Shown: positions 24,362-34,105, counted from the stretch's first letter. The stretch is DNA of 64,000 bases from Methylomicrobium lacus LW14 (GCF_000527095.1 NZ_AZUN01000001.1:124001-188000), one strand, 5' to 3'. The notes: generated by a model from the sequence alone, not told the origin. Numbers and translations are program-made.

Positions 24362-25846
24362 TTACCCCCGCCGCCAGGCATGAAACCTCGCCAGCCATTT
24401 CAGCAAGGTCTCCGGCTGATGAGCGCGTTTCCAGACGCCTGCCGCATATTTGTTCGCTTCGGCCAGCGTCGGGTAGATATGAATCGTGCCGAGGATTTTG
24501 TTCAGGCCGATATGGTGTTTCATCGCGAGGATGAATTCGGCGAGCAGGTCGCCGGCGTGTTCGCCCGCGATCGTGACGCCGAGTATCTTGTCCTTGCCCG
24601 GCACGGTTAAAACTTTTACGAAGCCGTGCGCTTCGCCGTCCGTGATCGCCCGGTCCAGGTCGGCCAGATCGTAAAAACTGGTTTCATAGGGAATGCCTTG
24701 GGCTTTCGCATCCTGTTCGTTCAATCCGACGCGCGCGACTTCCGGTTCGGTAAAGGTGGCCCAGGGAATCACCGAATAGTCGGTGCGGAATTTTTTGATG
24801 CCGCCGAACAGCGCGTTGACCGCCGCATACCAGGCCTGGTGCGCGGCGGTGTGGGTGAATTGATAGGGGCCGGAGACGTCGCCGCAGGCGAAGAGGTGCG
24901 GGTAGTTGGTCGCCTGAAACGCATCGATCCGAATCGTCTTGTTCGGCGACAGTTCCACGCCGAGTTCTTCGAGCCCGTAGCCTTTGACATTGGCCGCGCG
25001 CCCCAACGCGACCAAGACTTCGTCGAAAGCGATCGTGACGGTGCTGCCCGCGTGTTCGGCGACCAGCATTTTTTCGCCGTTTTCGTTTTTGAACTGTTTG
25101 GCGGTATGGCCCAGTTTCAAGTCGATGCCTTCGCTCCGAAACCTCTCCTCGACCAGCGCCGAGACCTCCGGATCTTCGCGCAGCAACAGGCGCGGCGCCA
25201 TTTCGATCAGGGTGACCTGAATATTGAGGCGCGCAAAGCATTGCGCCAGTTCGCAGCCGATCGGGCCGCCGCCGAGCACCAATAGGTGCTTCGGCGCGGT
25301 GCGGAGGTTCCAGACGCTGTCCGAGGTTAGATAGCCGATCTGGTCGAGGCCCGGAATCGGCGGCACCAGGGGGCGGGCGCCGGCGGCGATCACGATAGCG
25401 CGCGCGCTGAGGGTGCGTGTGCCGGTTGCGCCGGCAATCTCGATGGTCCAGGGCGAGGTCAAGCGGGCGCTGCCGGTCGCGACCTCGACGCCGAGGCCGG
25501 TGTAGCGCTCGATCGAGTCGTGCGGAGCGACCGTTTTAACGACCGTTTGCACGCGCTCCATGATCTCGCCGAAAGTGAATTCGGCCTGCATTTGTTTAAT
25601 GCCGAATTCGGCGGCACGCCTGCCGAGCGCGAGCAGGCGGGTCGTGCGGATCAGAGCCTTGGACGGCACGCAGCCGGTGTTCAGGCAGTCGCCGCCCATC
25701 TTGTGTTTTTCGATCAGGAGCACCTTGGCCTTGACCGCGGCGGCGATATACGAAGTGACGAGGCCGGCCGAGCCAGCGCCGATCACCGCGAGGTTGTAGT
25801 CGAATTTTTTCGGAGGCTTCATTTTGCGGGCAGATTCCGGTTTCAT
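24362..25846 (-). CDS. Mercuric-reductase-like FAD/NAD(P) disulfide oxidoreductase
   Basis: A 494-residue class I pyridine nucleotide-disulfide oxidoreductase. FAD-binding GAGSAGLVTSYIAA is at about residues 22-35, the redox-active pair GGDCLNTGCVPSK at about 51-63, the NAD(P)-binding GGGPIGCELAQ at about 193-203, and the dimerisation domain with HIYPTLAEA near the C-terminus. It lacks the N-terminal metal-binding domain and the C-terminal Cys pair of true MerA, so mercury reduction is unlikely; the natural substrate is unknown. Its ATG overlaps the stop of the TVP38 gene (ATGA). This pairing of a MerA-like oxidoreductase with a TVP38/TMEM64 protein is frequent in bacteria. Confidence 0.88.
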   Translation of the reverse strand: MKPESARKMKPPKKFDYNLAVIGAGSAGLVTSYIAAAVKAKVLLIEKHKMGGDCLNTGCVPSKALIRTTRLLALGRRAAEFGIKQMQAEFTFGEIMERVQTVVKTVAPHDSIERYTGLGVEVATGSARLTSPWTIEIAGATGTRTLSARAIVIAAGARPLVPPIPGLDQIGYLTSDSVWNLRTAPKHLLVLGGGPIGCELAQCFARLNIQVTLIEMAPRLLLREDPEVSALVEERFRSEGIDLKLGHTAKQFKNENGEKMLVAEHAGSTVTIAFDEVLVALGRAANVKGYGLEELGVELSPNKTIRIDAFQATNYPHLFACGDVSGPYQFTHTAAHQAWYAAVNALFGGIKKFRTDYSVIPWATFTEPEVARVGLNEQDAKAQGIPYETSFYDLADLDRAITDGEAHGFVKVLTVPGKDKILGVTIAGEHAGDLLAEFILAMKHHIGLNKILGTIHIYPTLAEANKYAAGVWKRAHQPETLLKWLARFHAWRRG

Positions 25847-26514
25847 CGGGGCAGTATCTCCACCAATTTTTTCGCGGCCAGCGGAAACAGACCCAATAAC
25901 GCAAAGGCGCCGACCAGGGGCGGCGAGAGAATGCCGGACAACGAATCGATCTTGGTCAATTGCGTGCCTGCATTCACATAAACCAACGTTCCGGCCAGCA
26001 TGCCGGCCTGACTGACCCAGTAAAAGGTCACGGTCTTGATCGAAGTTAGTCCCATCGCGAGATTAATCACGAAGAACGGAAACAGCGGCACCAGGCGCAG
26101 CGTGAACAGATAATAGGGGCCGTCCTTCGCGAGGCCCGCGTCGATCGCGGCAAGACGGTCGCCGAATCTGGCCGCGACCGTGTCCCGGAACAGGAAGCGG
26201 GCGGCCAGAAAGGCCAGCGTCGCGCCGATGCTCGATGCAAACGACACGATCAGCGTGCCCCACAGCAGCCCGAACAGGGCGCCGCCGGCCAGCGTCAGCA
26301 CCGTCGCGCCGGGCAGCGACAAGCCGGTCACCGCGATATAAACTGCCGCGTAGGCCAGCGTAGCCAGCAGCGGATGGGCGTCGCGGTAGGCCGCCAGGCG
26401 GGCGGATTCGGCCTTGACGCGTTCGAGCGTCAGCCATTGATCGAGATCGAAAAGAAAAAAGGCGCCGATTGCGATGGCGATGATCGCAAGCAGCCGGATT
26501 TGTAAGGTCGTCAT
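25843..26514 (-). CDS. TVP38/TMEM64 family membrane protein
   Basis: A 223-residue DedA/VTT-superfamily inner-membrane protein with about five to six helices. The family signature is seen in SLPGATVLTLAGGALFG (about residues 66-82), the FLAARFLFRD stretch (about 100-109) and the re-entrant RLVPLFPFFVINLAMG (about 139-154). DedA relatives act in lipid flipping and membrane homeostasis. Translationally coupled to the downstream flavoprotein, suggesting a common membrane or redox role. Confidence 0.88.
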   Translation of the reverse strand: MTTLQIRLLAIIAIAIGAFFLFDLDQWLTLERVKAESARLAAYRDAHPLLATLAYAAVYIAVTGLSLPGATVLTLAGGALFGLLWGTLIVSFASSIGATLAFLAARFLFRDTVAARFGDRLAAIDAGLAKDGPYYLFTLRLVPLFPFFVINLAMGLTSIKTVTFYWVSQAGMLAGTLVYVNAGTQLTKIDSLSGILSPPLVGAFALLGLFPLAAKKLVEILPR

Positions 26515-26835
26515 CGTTTTATTCCCTCAAATTGATCAAGGATCGGTCGAATAACCGGAAGAATCCTGACAGTGTTTTATTGTACAATGCGCTCATGTTA
26601 ACCCTGTTTGCTTTATTCATGCCGTTTTCCCTGCTTCCCCTCGATGGATGCCGCCGTATCCTGCAGACAAAATCCAGCACCCCCCTCCGGCTGGCGTTGG
26701 TGAAACGGCAATGCCGTTGTGTATATAGGCGTTGATAGCGATGAGAAACATAAAGTTCATCGTGTGGGCCGTTCATTGTGCGGTAGCGGTTTTCCGATCT
26801 CTCTTTGATTTCCAGGGCAGGGCTGCGATCGACTG
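26515..26835. other. Intergenic region between TVP38 gene and EAL gene
   Basis: About 320 bases between divergent genes. A short plus-strand frame (ATG at 26595, MLTLFALFMPFSLLPLDG...) of 46 codons begins like a membrane segment but has no ribosome site, and I do not call it. The region probably holds the two divergent promoters. Confidence 0.4.
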
Positions 26836-28092
26836 ATGAATTTGTTGAGCCGGATTGCTTTTATCGAAGAAATTGGGCGAATTGCCGAAACCAGCCACCA
26901 GCAACATACGTTGCTGTATGCGGAGATCAATCATACCCTGCAAATCGCCAGTCTGACTCAAGGCACCGCGGCGGCGGAAGAGCTTTTTACCCGGATTCAG
27001 GCGCTGATCATCGGCAAAGTCGCATCGATCGCGGGCGCGAGCATCGGCAAACTGGAGCGCAACCGCTTCGGCATCCTGCTGAAATTGCCGGTGCCGGAAA
27101 GCCTGGAATTTGCCGAACAACTGGCGAATCTGATCGATCAGCAATGCATCATCGTGGCCGACATTGCGTATTATCCGAAGCTGATCATCGGCGTAACCTC
27201 GCTGTCGCCCGAATACAAAACCCCTGAACGCATTCTGGCCGCGGTCGACGAAGCGTTGTTTCAGGCCAAACGCGCCGGCAACAGCGTGGTCAAGCTGATC
27301 GAACACGACGATCCGGTCTTGCATGAGTATTATGACCTGTTGAAGCTGTTGCCGGAACTCAGGGAAGGCTTGACCAATCATGCGTTCGTGTTGTTTGCGC
27401 AGCCGATCTTGCCGATCAACGCCGCGAATGTCGAAAAAAAGGCCGAAGTGCTGTTGCGTTATAAAAACGACTGCGGCGACAGCCAGACGCAAAGACGCTT
27501 GCTCAGGGCCGCCGAACTGTTCCATATCAGCCGGGAAGTCGACCTCTATGTGGTGCAGCAGTTATGCCGCTATCTCGCCGAATATCCGCAGTCTGTGATG
27601 TATTCGCTGAATATTTCCGGCAGCACGATCCGTTATCCGGGCTTTGTCGAGAAAGTCGAAAAGAATTTCAAATATTACGGGGTCGATTCGAGCCGAGTCT
27701 GTTTCGAAATCACCGAAACGGTCGCCGATCATGACTATCAGCAGGCCAGCGAGTTCATGCGCCTGTTGAAAGACAATTTGGGGTGTTTGCTGTCGCTGGA
27801 CGACATCGGCATCGGCTCGAGCAATCTGGCGAATCTGTCCAAATTCAATGTCGATTATTTCAAGATCGACGGTCTGTTCATGCAAAATATCCTGCAGTGC
27901 CCTTATTCCGAACTGGTGGTCAACTTTATTAGCACAGCGGCCAAGTTGTTCAATAAGGAAACGATCGCCGAGTATGTCGAAAATGCCGAGCAATTGGAGA
28001 AATTGAAGGCTTTGGGTGTCGATTATGCGCAGGGCTATTATGTCGGCAAGCCTTCTCTGCTGTTTGATCCGGCGACACTTTGTAAGAAATAG
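26836..28092 (+). CDS. EAL-domain c-di-GMP phosphodiesterase with degenerate GGDEF
   Basis: A 418-residue cytoplasmic protein. The N-terminal half (1-160) has a GGDEF-like fold without the active-site motif (NRFGILLKLP in its place). The EAL domain (about 175-415) keeps the catalytic set: EVLLR (about 202), NISG, FEITE, LDDIGIG, YFKIDG, IAEYVEN and AQGYYVGKP. It should therefore hydrolyse c-di-GMP. No sensor or membrane segment is seen, so input is unknown. A monocistronic gene divergent from the TVP38 operon. Confidence 0.9.
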   Translation: MNLLSRIAFIEEIGRIAETSHQQHTLLYAEINHTLQIASLTQGTAAAEELFTRIQALIIGKVASIAGASIGKLERNRFGILLKLPVPESLEFAEQLANLIDQQCIIVADIAYYPKLIIGVTSLSPEYKTPERILAAVDEALFQAKRAGNSVVKLIEHDDPVLHEYYDLLKLLPELREGLTNHAFVLFAQPILPINAANVEKKAEVLLRYKNDCGDSQTQRRLLRAAELFHISREVDLYVVQQLCRYLAEYPQSVMYSLNISGSTIRYPGFVEKVEKNFKYYGVDSSRVCFEITETVADHDYQQASEFMRLLKDNLGCLLSLDDIGIGSSNLANLSKFNVDYFKIDGLFMQNILQCPYSELVVNFISTAAKLFNKETIAEYVENAEQLEKLKALGVDYAQGYYVGKPSLLFDPATLCKK

Positions 28093-28189
28093 GTTTTTCT
28101 GCTCCTCCTAACGCCTTTGGGGGATAATTGGCTTTTTGCCCGTATCGGGCAGATTGTTCGGACTTCAATATCAATCCATCATCATCACT

Positions 28190-29032
28190 ATGTTCAACTC
28201 TTTAACTTTCATGGTCCATGGCGGCGCCGATCACGGCGGCGGGATAGCGGCGGCGATTGGCGGCCTGCTCAGTTTTCTTGAAAAACTGGCGGGCATGGGA
28301 CCGCCGGAAATATTTTCGACTGTGCTGCCCGGCATCGCCACGATGCAGAACATCCATCCGCTGCTGGTGCATTTTCCGATCGCGTTCTTGTCGGCCTTTT
28401 TCGCGCTCGATCTGATCGGAAGCCTGGCCAAAAAACCGAACTGGCGCGCGGTCGCGAGCGGCTTGTTGTACCTCGGCGCCGTCGCTTCGATTTTTACCGC
28501 GACCGCCGGCTTTATCGCGGCCGATTCGGTCCCGCACGGCGGAAACGTGCATCAAGTCATGGAGAATCATGAGCACTTCGGCATCGCGGTGGTCATTTTC
28601 GCGCTGTCGCTGGCCGGCTGGCGCGCGCTGAAAGGCGGCGTGATTGAAGGCGTCGCGAACACGCTGTTTCTGATCCTGGCCGCGGTCATGTGCGGCCTAA
28701 TGGTATTAGGCGCCGATTTGGGCGGTTTGATGGTTTACCATTACGGCGTGGCGGTGTCGGCGGTGCCGGTCAGCGAAGAGGCCTTGATGCACCACCATGA
28801 CGGGGAGGAACTTCATGACCATGAGCATGAGCATGAGCATGAGCTCGGGACAGTGCCCGAGGAAACGCATGGCCATAATCATGAGCCGGCGCCCGTGTCA
28901 GAGCCAACTCATGACCATGAAGCCGAGCCCGCGCATACGCATGCCCCTAGTGCTGAACATACGCATAATCATGACCATGCTCATGACCCTAGCCATCAGC
29001 ACAATCATGCTCACCCCGAGACGGGCCAATGA
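28190..29032 (+). CDS. DUF2231 membrane protein with His-rich C-terminal tail
   Basis: A 280-residue inner-membrane protein. The DUF2231 core (about 45-195; NIHPLLVHFPIAFLSAFFA) has four helices with conserved His, as in proteins linked to haem or metal sensing. After the last helix comes an approximately 80-residue tail of His, Asp, Glu and Ala (HDHEHEHEHEL, HTHNHDHAHD), a probable metal-binding segment for zinc, nickel or copper. ATG at 28190 chosen as first Met before the hydrophobic part. It is convergent with the sigma-54 regulator. Metal binding is inferred from composition. Confidence 0.78.
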   Translation: MFNSLTFMVHGGADHGGGIAAAIGGLLSFLEKLAGMGPPEIFSTVLPGIATMQNIHPLLVHFPIAFLSAFFALDLIGSLAKKPNWRAVASGLLYLGAVASIFTATAGFIAADSVPHGGNVHQVMENHEHFGIAVVIFALSLAGWRALKGGVIEGVANTLFLILAAVMCGLMVLGADLGGLMVYHYGVAVSAVPVSEEALMHHHDGEELHDHEHEHEHELGTVPEETHGHNHEPAPVSEPTHDHEAEPAHTHAPSAEHTHNHDHAHDPSHQHNHAHPETGQ

Positions 29033-29039
29033 TCAACGC

Positions 29040-30344
29040 TCACAGGCCATAATGCTTGCGTTTGCGCCAGAACGTCGCGCGGCTCATGCCGGCGAGCCGG
29101 GCCGCTTCGGTGACTCGGCCGTGGCTTTGCCGCAGCGCCTCGCCGATCGCCTGTTTTTCCTGCTCAGGGCTCTGCAGCGGCAGGGCATTGGCGGCAGGCG
29201 CGATCGTTTTCGGTTCGCTGAATTCGGGCGGCAGTTCCGATTGGCGTAAGGTCGCGCCGCGTCCGACCGCGAACGCATACTCGATCACATTCTGCAATTC
29301 CCGGACATTGCCGGGCCAGTGATAATCGAGCAACAGGCGCATTGCCTGTGGGTCGATCTTGTCGATTTTTCTGAATTTGCGCGCATTGTGCCGGGCGATG
29401 AAATGCCAGATCAACAGGCTGATGTCCTCGCGCCGCTCCCTGAGCGGCGGAATGAAAATCGGCACGACGCGCAGCCGGTACATCAAATCTTCGCGAAAAT
29501 GGCCGGTTTTGACCTCTTCCCTGAGCGAGCGGTGCGTCGCCGCAACGATGCGCACATCCGCGTCGAGCAGGCGGTCGCCGCCGACCGGCATGAAATTTCT
29601 TTCCTGAATCACCCTGAGCAGTTTGGCCTGCAATTCCAGCGGCAGTTCGGCCACCTCGTCCAGAAACAGCGTGCCGCCCTCGGCGCGTTGAAACACGCCT
29701 TTATGATCCTTGATCGCGCCGGTAAACGCCCCGCGCACATGCCCGAACAATTCGCTTTCGAGCAAGTTGGCGGACAGCGCCGCGCAATTGATCGCCAGAA
29801 ACGGCGCGTTTCGGCGCGCGCTGAGATCGTGAATCGCTTTTGCGACCAGCTCCTTACCCGAGCCGCTCTCGCCCCGGACCAGCACGGTCGCTTCGGTCTC
29901 GGCCGCATTCCGGATGATCTGAAAGACATTGCGCATCGCCGGCGAACGGCTGATGATGCCTTGAAAGTTTTGCTCGCGCTCCGAAGCCGTTCGCGGCTTT
30001 TCGACCGCATCGGCCGGGGTTAAGAGAGCGATGCCGCCTGAAGGAGCGCCATGCCGGTCATAGAGCAGGCGGGCGGATTGGTGCAGGGCCATCATGACCC
30101 CGTCCTGCGGCGGCGTATGGATGGTTCGCATCGCGTCCGCATGAATCCTGAATTCCGGCGGACAGGTTTCCCCCGGATGGCTGCCGGTGAGCCGTTCCGC
30201 GCCGGGGCTCCAATACAGCAAGTTCTGCTCCCGGTCGACGATGTAAAACGCGAGGGATTGACAAATTTCGAGCAGGGCCGCAAAGGACGAGCGGCTGTCG
30301 AGCCCTTCGAGCCAGTGGTTCGGCAGGTTTATAGCGTCAGGCAT
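29040..30344 (-). CDS. Sigma-54-dependent Fis-family activator with PAS-like sensor
   Basis: A 434-residue enhancer-binding protein. The N-terminal PAS-like domain (about 20-115; AFYIVDREQNLLYWSPGAERLTG) is typical of cytosolic sensors of small ligands or redox. The AAA+ domain (about 130-365) has Walker A GESGSGKE, the sigma-54 contact loop GAFTGA, Walker B GTLFLDEV and an R-finger region. A Fis-type helix-turn-helix ends the protein (ARLAGMSRATFWRKRKHYGL). No receiver domain, so it is not part of a two-component system. Targets unknown; no sigma-54 promoter was found near it by eye. Confidence 0.9.
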   Translation of the reverse strand: MPDAINLPNHWLEGLDSRSSFAALLEICQSLAFYIVDREQNLLYWSPGAERLTGSHPGETCPPEFRIHADAMRTIHTPPQDGVMMALHQSARLLYDRHGAPSGGIALLTPADAVEKPRTASEREQNFQGIISRSPAMRNVFQIIRNAAETEATVLVRGESGSGKELVAKAIHDLSARRNAPFLAINCAALSANLLESELFGHVRGAFTGAIKDHKGVFQRAEGGTLFLDEVAELPLELQAKLLRVIQERNFMPVGGDRLLDADVRIVAATHRSLREEVKTGHFREDLMYRLRVVPIFIPPLRERREDISLLIWHFIARHNARKFRKIDKIDPQAMRLLLDYHWPGNVRELQNVIEYAFAVGRGATLRQSELPPEFSEPKTIAPAANALPLQSPEQEKQAIGEALRQSHGRVTEAARLAGMSRATFWRKRKHYGL

Positions 30345-30519
30345 TGATCGGGTTGGTGATTCATCGAAGGGGAGGTGGCTTGTGCATAGAGGAGCCGATA
30401 TTAGCCGAGCGCTGCCGGCAAATCAATCATAAACGATCGGTTCCAATTTTCGTGTTTTGATCGGAGTGCGGCGCTCTGGAGTATAATTTGCCTTTTGCAA
30501 ATTCAGTTCAGGACCGAAA

Positions 30520-31086
30520 GTGATCGATCAAATCAATGCCTTGCTGCCGCAGACCCAGTGCGGCAAATGCGGCTATCAGGGCTGTAGGCCTTATGCGGAG
30601 GCGATGGCGGCGGGCGCCGCCGACATCAACCGCTGTCCGCCTGGCGGCGAGGAAGGCATACTGGCGCTGGCGAATTTTATGGGCGTCGAGCCGAAGCCGC
30701 TTGATCCCGGGTGCGGCGAGCATAAAGCCAGGGCCGTTGCGGTGATTATCGAGGCCGACTGTATCGGCTGCGTGAAGTGCCTCTCGGCCTGTCCTGTCGA
30801 TGCGATCATCGGTTCGGCGAAGCAGATGCATACGGTGATCGCCTCGGAGTGCACCGGCTGCGAGCTGTGCATCGCGCCGTGTCCGGTCGATTGCATCGTG
30901 ATGCAGGAAACGCCGGCCGAGAGTCCGGCGCTGGCCGGGGCGCTGAAACCGCTGCGCGCGGAACTGGCCAAAAGCCGCTATGAGCTGCGGGGCCTTCGCA
31001 AGGCGCGCGATGAAGCCGAAAAAGCGGCGCGGGCGCGGGAGAAGAAAGCCGCGTTGCTGGCGAAGATGCAGGCAGCGGTGCGCTGA
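30520..31086 (+). CDS. RnfB-type ferredoxin, short soluble form
   Basis: A 188-residue protein with an N-terminal C..CG..GC motif (CGKCGYQGC, about 14-22; 4Fe-4S) and two ferredoxin-type [4Fe-4S] motifs (CIGCVKCLSACP, about 87-98; CTGCELCIAPCP, about 117-128), then a charged helical tail. It matches RnfB but lacks the N-terminal membrane helix, and no other rnf gene lies here; stand-alone short RnfB proteins occur in several gammaproteobacteria. Probably an electron carrier, partner unknown. Start is a GTG preceded by AGGA. Confidence 0.88.
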   Translation: MIDQINALLPQTQCGKCGYQGCRPYAEAMAAGAADINRCPPGGEEGILALANFMGVEPKPLDPGCGEHKARAVAVIIEADCIGCVKCLSACPVDAIIGSAKQMHTVIASECTGCELCIAPCPVDCIVMQETPAESPALAGALKPLRAELAKSRYELRGLRKARDEAEKAARAREKKAALLAKMQAAVR

Positions 31087-31108
31087 GGATTGCCCGTCGT
31101 TGATCGCT

Positions 31109-31792
31109 CTAGTGCAAGGAATACGGCTGCATCGCCTGTAAACAGTCCACAACGGCCTCGGCGATGGCCCGGGCCACCCGGTCTCGGCCTTCCTTGCCGG
31201 TCACGTTCATTTCGTCCCGAGGATTGGCGACCACGCCGGCCTCGACCAGGACGGCCGCCTGCCGGGCGGTACGCAGCACTGCCAGCCCGTCATAGTAATG
31301 GATGCCGCGGCCTTGATCCGCAAACGGCCGATTTTCACCCTTGACCGGTGTGGCATGATAGAGCGAAGGCTGAAAGCCGGCGCCGATCAGCCGGTCGCCG
31401 ATTAGCTTCGCGCAGGCCAGGCTTTGATCGATTCGCTGATTTTTTCGCGAAACAAACAGCGAATAGCCGCGGTAGTGTTCAGCCTGGGCGAACCAGTCCG
31501 GCTGTACCGAGTCGTGATGCAGCGAAATAAACAGCCTGTCTTTTGCGGCCAGCGCCGTACGTTCGGTCAGAACCTCCATCTCGCCGTCCGCGCCGATCAG
31601 GCGATAACCGATGCCGAGCCGTCGAAGGTGAGCGGCGACTGCTTCCGCGAGCCGCCGGTTCAGTTCCCACTCGGGCACGCCGCCGGCGCTGATCGTGCCG
31701 GGGTGGCTTCTTGAATGACCGATGTCGAGTGCGACCTCGGCGGCGGTGCTAGAAAGGCTCAAGCAAGTCAGCAGTAAAAACAGGGACTTCAT
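31109..31792 (-). CDS. N-acetylmuramoyl-L-alanine amidase
   Basis: A 227-residue exported Amidase_3 enzyme that splits the bond between muramic acid and the stem peptide of peptidoglycan. Signal peptide (MKSLFLLLTCLSLSSTAA, cleaved at about 18). Zinc ligands appear in LDIGHSR (about 22-28), PEWELN (about 40-45) and ISLHHDS (about 90-96), and the catalytic Glu in LVEAGVVAN. No AMIN or LysM domain, so it is short compared with AmiC. Convergent with the rnfB gene. Confidence 0.88.
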   Translation of the reverse strand: MKSLFLLLTCLSLSSTAAEVALDIGHSRSHPGTISAGGVPEWELNRRLAEAVAAHLRRLGIGYRLIGADGEMEVLTERTALAAKDRLFISLHHDSVQPDWFAQAEHYRGYSLFVSRKNQRIDQSLACAKLIGDRLIGAGFQPSLYHATPVKGENRPFADQGRGIHYYDGLAVLRTARQAAVLVEAGVVANPRDEMNVTGKEGRDRVARAIAEAVVDCLQAMQPYSLH

Positions 31793-32007
31793 CGGCGTCA
31801 GTCAGGCGTATTCCGGTTGTTCACGGTAGTATAACGGGTGCCGTCAATTTCGGCGACGGCGAATACTTGCGGCCTCAGGCAGCGAATGATAAGCTCTAGT
31901 CCTGTGTGCATACACAGACCTTCCGGAGTGCCGAGCGCGCCAAATACGTGCCGGTGAAGGTTTTCAATCGAGCAGGGTTCAACAAACATAACGATAAGGC
32001 GCCCATC

Positions 32008-33201
32008 ATGACTCAAATCCATCCTATCCTGGCAAAACAACGCGACAGCTTGACCCATCAACCCGCGAACAGCGGCTTTAATGACGAGGAGGCAAAAAAG
32101 ATGATCGAATTCTGCATCGAACTGAACGATCAGGACAGCAGAATCGATCCCAGAAATGCCGGTAACCCCGAGTTCATCGCCAACCTTGACGGTTGCGCAA
32201 AGGTCTATGACAGCCGCGACGGCCTCGGCGAGAATCCGAACGACAACGGCTTCGGGGTTTTCGAGAATGCCTGGCTTTTGTATAAATACACGGCGAATCC
32301 GGGGCATTATGTGCTGGCGATTCGCGGCACGATAGGCCAGGCCAAGAGCATTCTGGACGATGTCTTGGCGACGACGATAGCGGCCAATGCCGGCATCGAG
32401 TTTCCTAAAAACAGGATATTGCCGGTCACTTTCGCGGCGACGCCGGGCGCGGAAGTGCATCTGGGTTTCGCCTATGCGGCATTCACGCTGCTGTTCGACA
32501 AGCAAAGAGGCATCCTGAAGCAGTTGTCGGACAACGTGCCGGCGGGCGTGCACTTGACGATAACCGGACACAGCCAGGGCGCGGCGATCGCAACCCTGGT
32601 GCACGCGTTTTTGCATTACGCGCTCACCGACCCTAGCGACAGGTACGGTCTGAATGCGAAAGCGCTGCAACTGAAATCGTATCTTTTCGCTCAGCCCAAG
32701 CCGGGCAATGCCCAATTCGGGATCGACTTTGCGCGTATCGCAGGCAGCCGGGGCGCGGCTTTCGTGATCAACAACCATCTCGATCCGGTCACGAAGGTGC
32801 CGTTAACGAACCAGACCTTAGCCGAGGCGGTTTATGATACGCTCGCAGAAAGCGCGATGCAGGGGATGGGCGCCAAGAGGGCGGTGATCAAAGGGCTGGG
32901 AGGCCTCTCGCGTGTCATCTTCAAGACGCGCAATCAAATTGCCGAATGGGTCGGAAACAAGACTGCGAAACTGTACCATCAACACGAGATGGACCAGATC
33001 GATACGCATTATTTCGATGATTTGCCGCCGATTGCCGATACGCCGGTCAATTCGTTGAATTATTCGGTGTGCGGGACTTTGGTTCCGCTCTTCGGTGTTT
33101 TCGATGGCGGCGATCTTTATCCCCCGGCGCAGCCGGGAGAAGTCGATTTTCTGCTGCAGCATCATGCCACGACGTATCGGAAACTGATGCAGCAGGTGTA
33201 A
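32008..33201 (+). CDS. Class 3 lipase-like alpha/beta hydrolase
   Basis: A 397-residue protein of the Lipase_3 type. The nucleophile elbow TGHSQGAA (about residues 189-196) gives the catalytic Ser; NNHLDPVTKVP (about 254-264) likely holds the Asp, and a His near the end is probable. There is no signal peptide, so it is cytoplasmic or exported by another route. The ATG at 32008 is chosen over the longer open frame that starts at 31906, because the earlier part is not lipase-like. Substrate unknown. Confidence 0.75.
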   Translation: MTQIHPILAKQRDSLTHQPANSGFNDEEAKKMIEFCIELNDQDSRIDPRNAGNPEFIANLDGCAKVYDSRDGLGENPNDNGFGVFENAWLLYKYTANPGHYVLAIRGTIGQAKSILDDVLATTIAANAGIEFPKNRILPVTFAATPGAEVHLGFAYAAFTLLFDKQRGILKQLSDNVPAGVHLTITGHSQGAAIATLVHAFLHYALTDPSDRYGLNAKALQLKSYLFAQPKPGNAQFGIDFARIAGSRGAAFVINNHLDPVTKVPLTNQTLAEAVYDTLAESAMQGMGAKRAVIKGLGGLSRVIFKTRNQIAEWVGNKTAKLYHQHEMDQIDTHYFDDLPPIADTPVNSLNYSVCGTLVPLFGVFDGGDLYPPAQPGEVDFLLQHHATTYRKLMQQV

Positions 33202-33301
33202 AGCCGGGGTGGTTTTAGTGGTGACTGTTTGGAACCCTTTGCTTGTCACTGGCCCTTTTAGCGAGCTTGGCGAAAAGCCGGCTCGCCAAAGGGGACAACG
33301 G

Positions 33302-34105
33302 TCATAGGGCTATCGTTTTGCCGCTGGTCATCAATTCAATCTCTTCGACGATTTCTTCCTGGCGCAAGCGGTTGCGCTGCCGCATCAATTCGTCGCCGCC
33401 TTCGTCGAGATGGCTGAGCGCATTCTCCATTTGCATCAGACGCATGTGATTTTCGACACGGATCGAGCGCAACAAGATCGCCAGCAGCTGGTGGAATAAA
33501 TAATGCTCGGCGATGCCGGCGGCAGTTTCGACGGGCGAGGCGAAAATATCGGGCGGGTAGCCGGCTGCGGCAGGACGCTCGTTTGCCGCCGGCAACAGGC
33601 GCTGGCTGCGCGCGCCGTGTTCGTCGCGAAAACAGGCGATCAATCCCGGCGCGCCTCGGTGTTGTTGCCGCAACTCGGCGATCGCCGGCAGTATCCTCTC
33701 GATCGTGGCGGCGGCATCGAGCCCGCCATTCGCACCTGCCACGCGTTCGATCATCGGGTTTACCGGCAGCAAATCGTAGAGACGTTCGCCGATCAGGATC
33801 ACGGGCTGCTGTTGATCCGCGTTTTCCTGCCAGCAGCGCAGCACATCTTCGTTGAAACTGCCGCAAAATCCCCGCACCGAACCGAACAGCAGCCAGACGT
33901 CGTAATCAGGTTTTTCACGCGGGGGCAGGGCGAACGTGACATCGTTCAGCGCTGCGCTCAGATTTTGCACGAGCTGCTGCTGGGTGGCCTCGCGTTTGCC
34001 GACCTTGCGCAATTCGGCCAGCGCAAAACTGCGCATCGCGCCGAGGATACCCGACAGGTCTTCATACAAGGCCAGGCGGGTTTCTATTTCACGCCGCTGG
34101 CTCAT
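33302..34105 (-). CDS. atpG: N-ATPase type F-ATPase gamma subunit
   Basis: The 267-residue central-stalk subunit that couples rotation to catalysis. N-terminal ETRLALYEDLSGILGAMRSFA and C-terminal EIVEEIELMTSGKTIAL are the coiled-coil ends that form the shaft. Sequence is far from standard AtpG, as expected for the N-ATPase branch. It is the last gene of the minus-strand operon and overlaps atpA by 17 bases. Confidence 0.85.
   Translation of the reverse strand: MSQRREIETRLALYEDLSGILGAMRSFALAELRKVGKREATQQQLVQNLSAALNDVTFALPPREKPDYDVWLLFGSVRGFCGSFNEDVLRCWQENADQQQPVILIGERLYDLLPVNPMIERVAGANGGLDAAATIERILPAIAELRQQHRGAPGLIACFRDEHGARSQRLLPAANERPAAAGYPPDIFASPVETAAGIAEHYLFHQLLAILLRSIRVENHMRLMQMENALSHLDEGGDELMRQRNRLRQEEIVEEIELMTSGKTIAL

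Noticed and set aside
24362..25846. True mercuric reductase MerA
   Set aside because: No N-terminal heavy-metal-associated domain, no C-terminal Cys pair and no mer genes nearby; coupled instead to a TVP38 protein.
26595..26735. Short plus-strand frame MLTLFALFMPF... as a small membrane protein
   Set aside because: No ribosome site, ends in an Arg-rich tail of non-protein-like composition, and no neighbour supports it.
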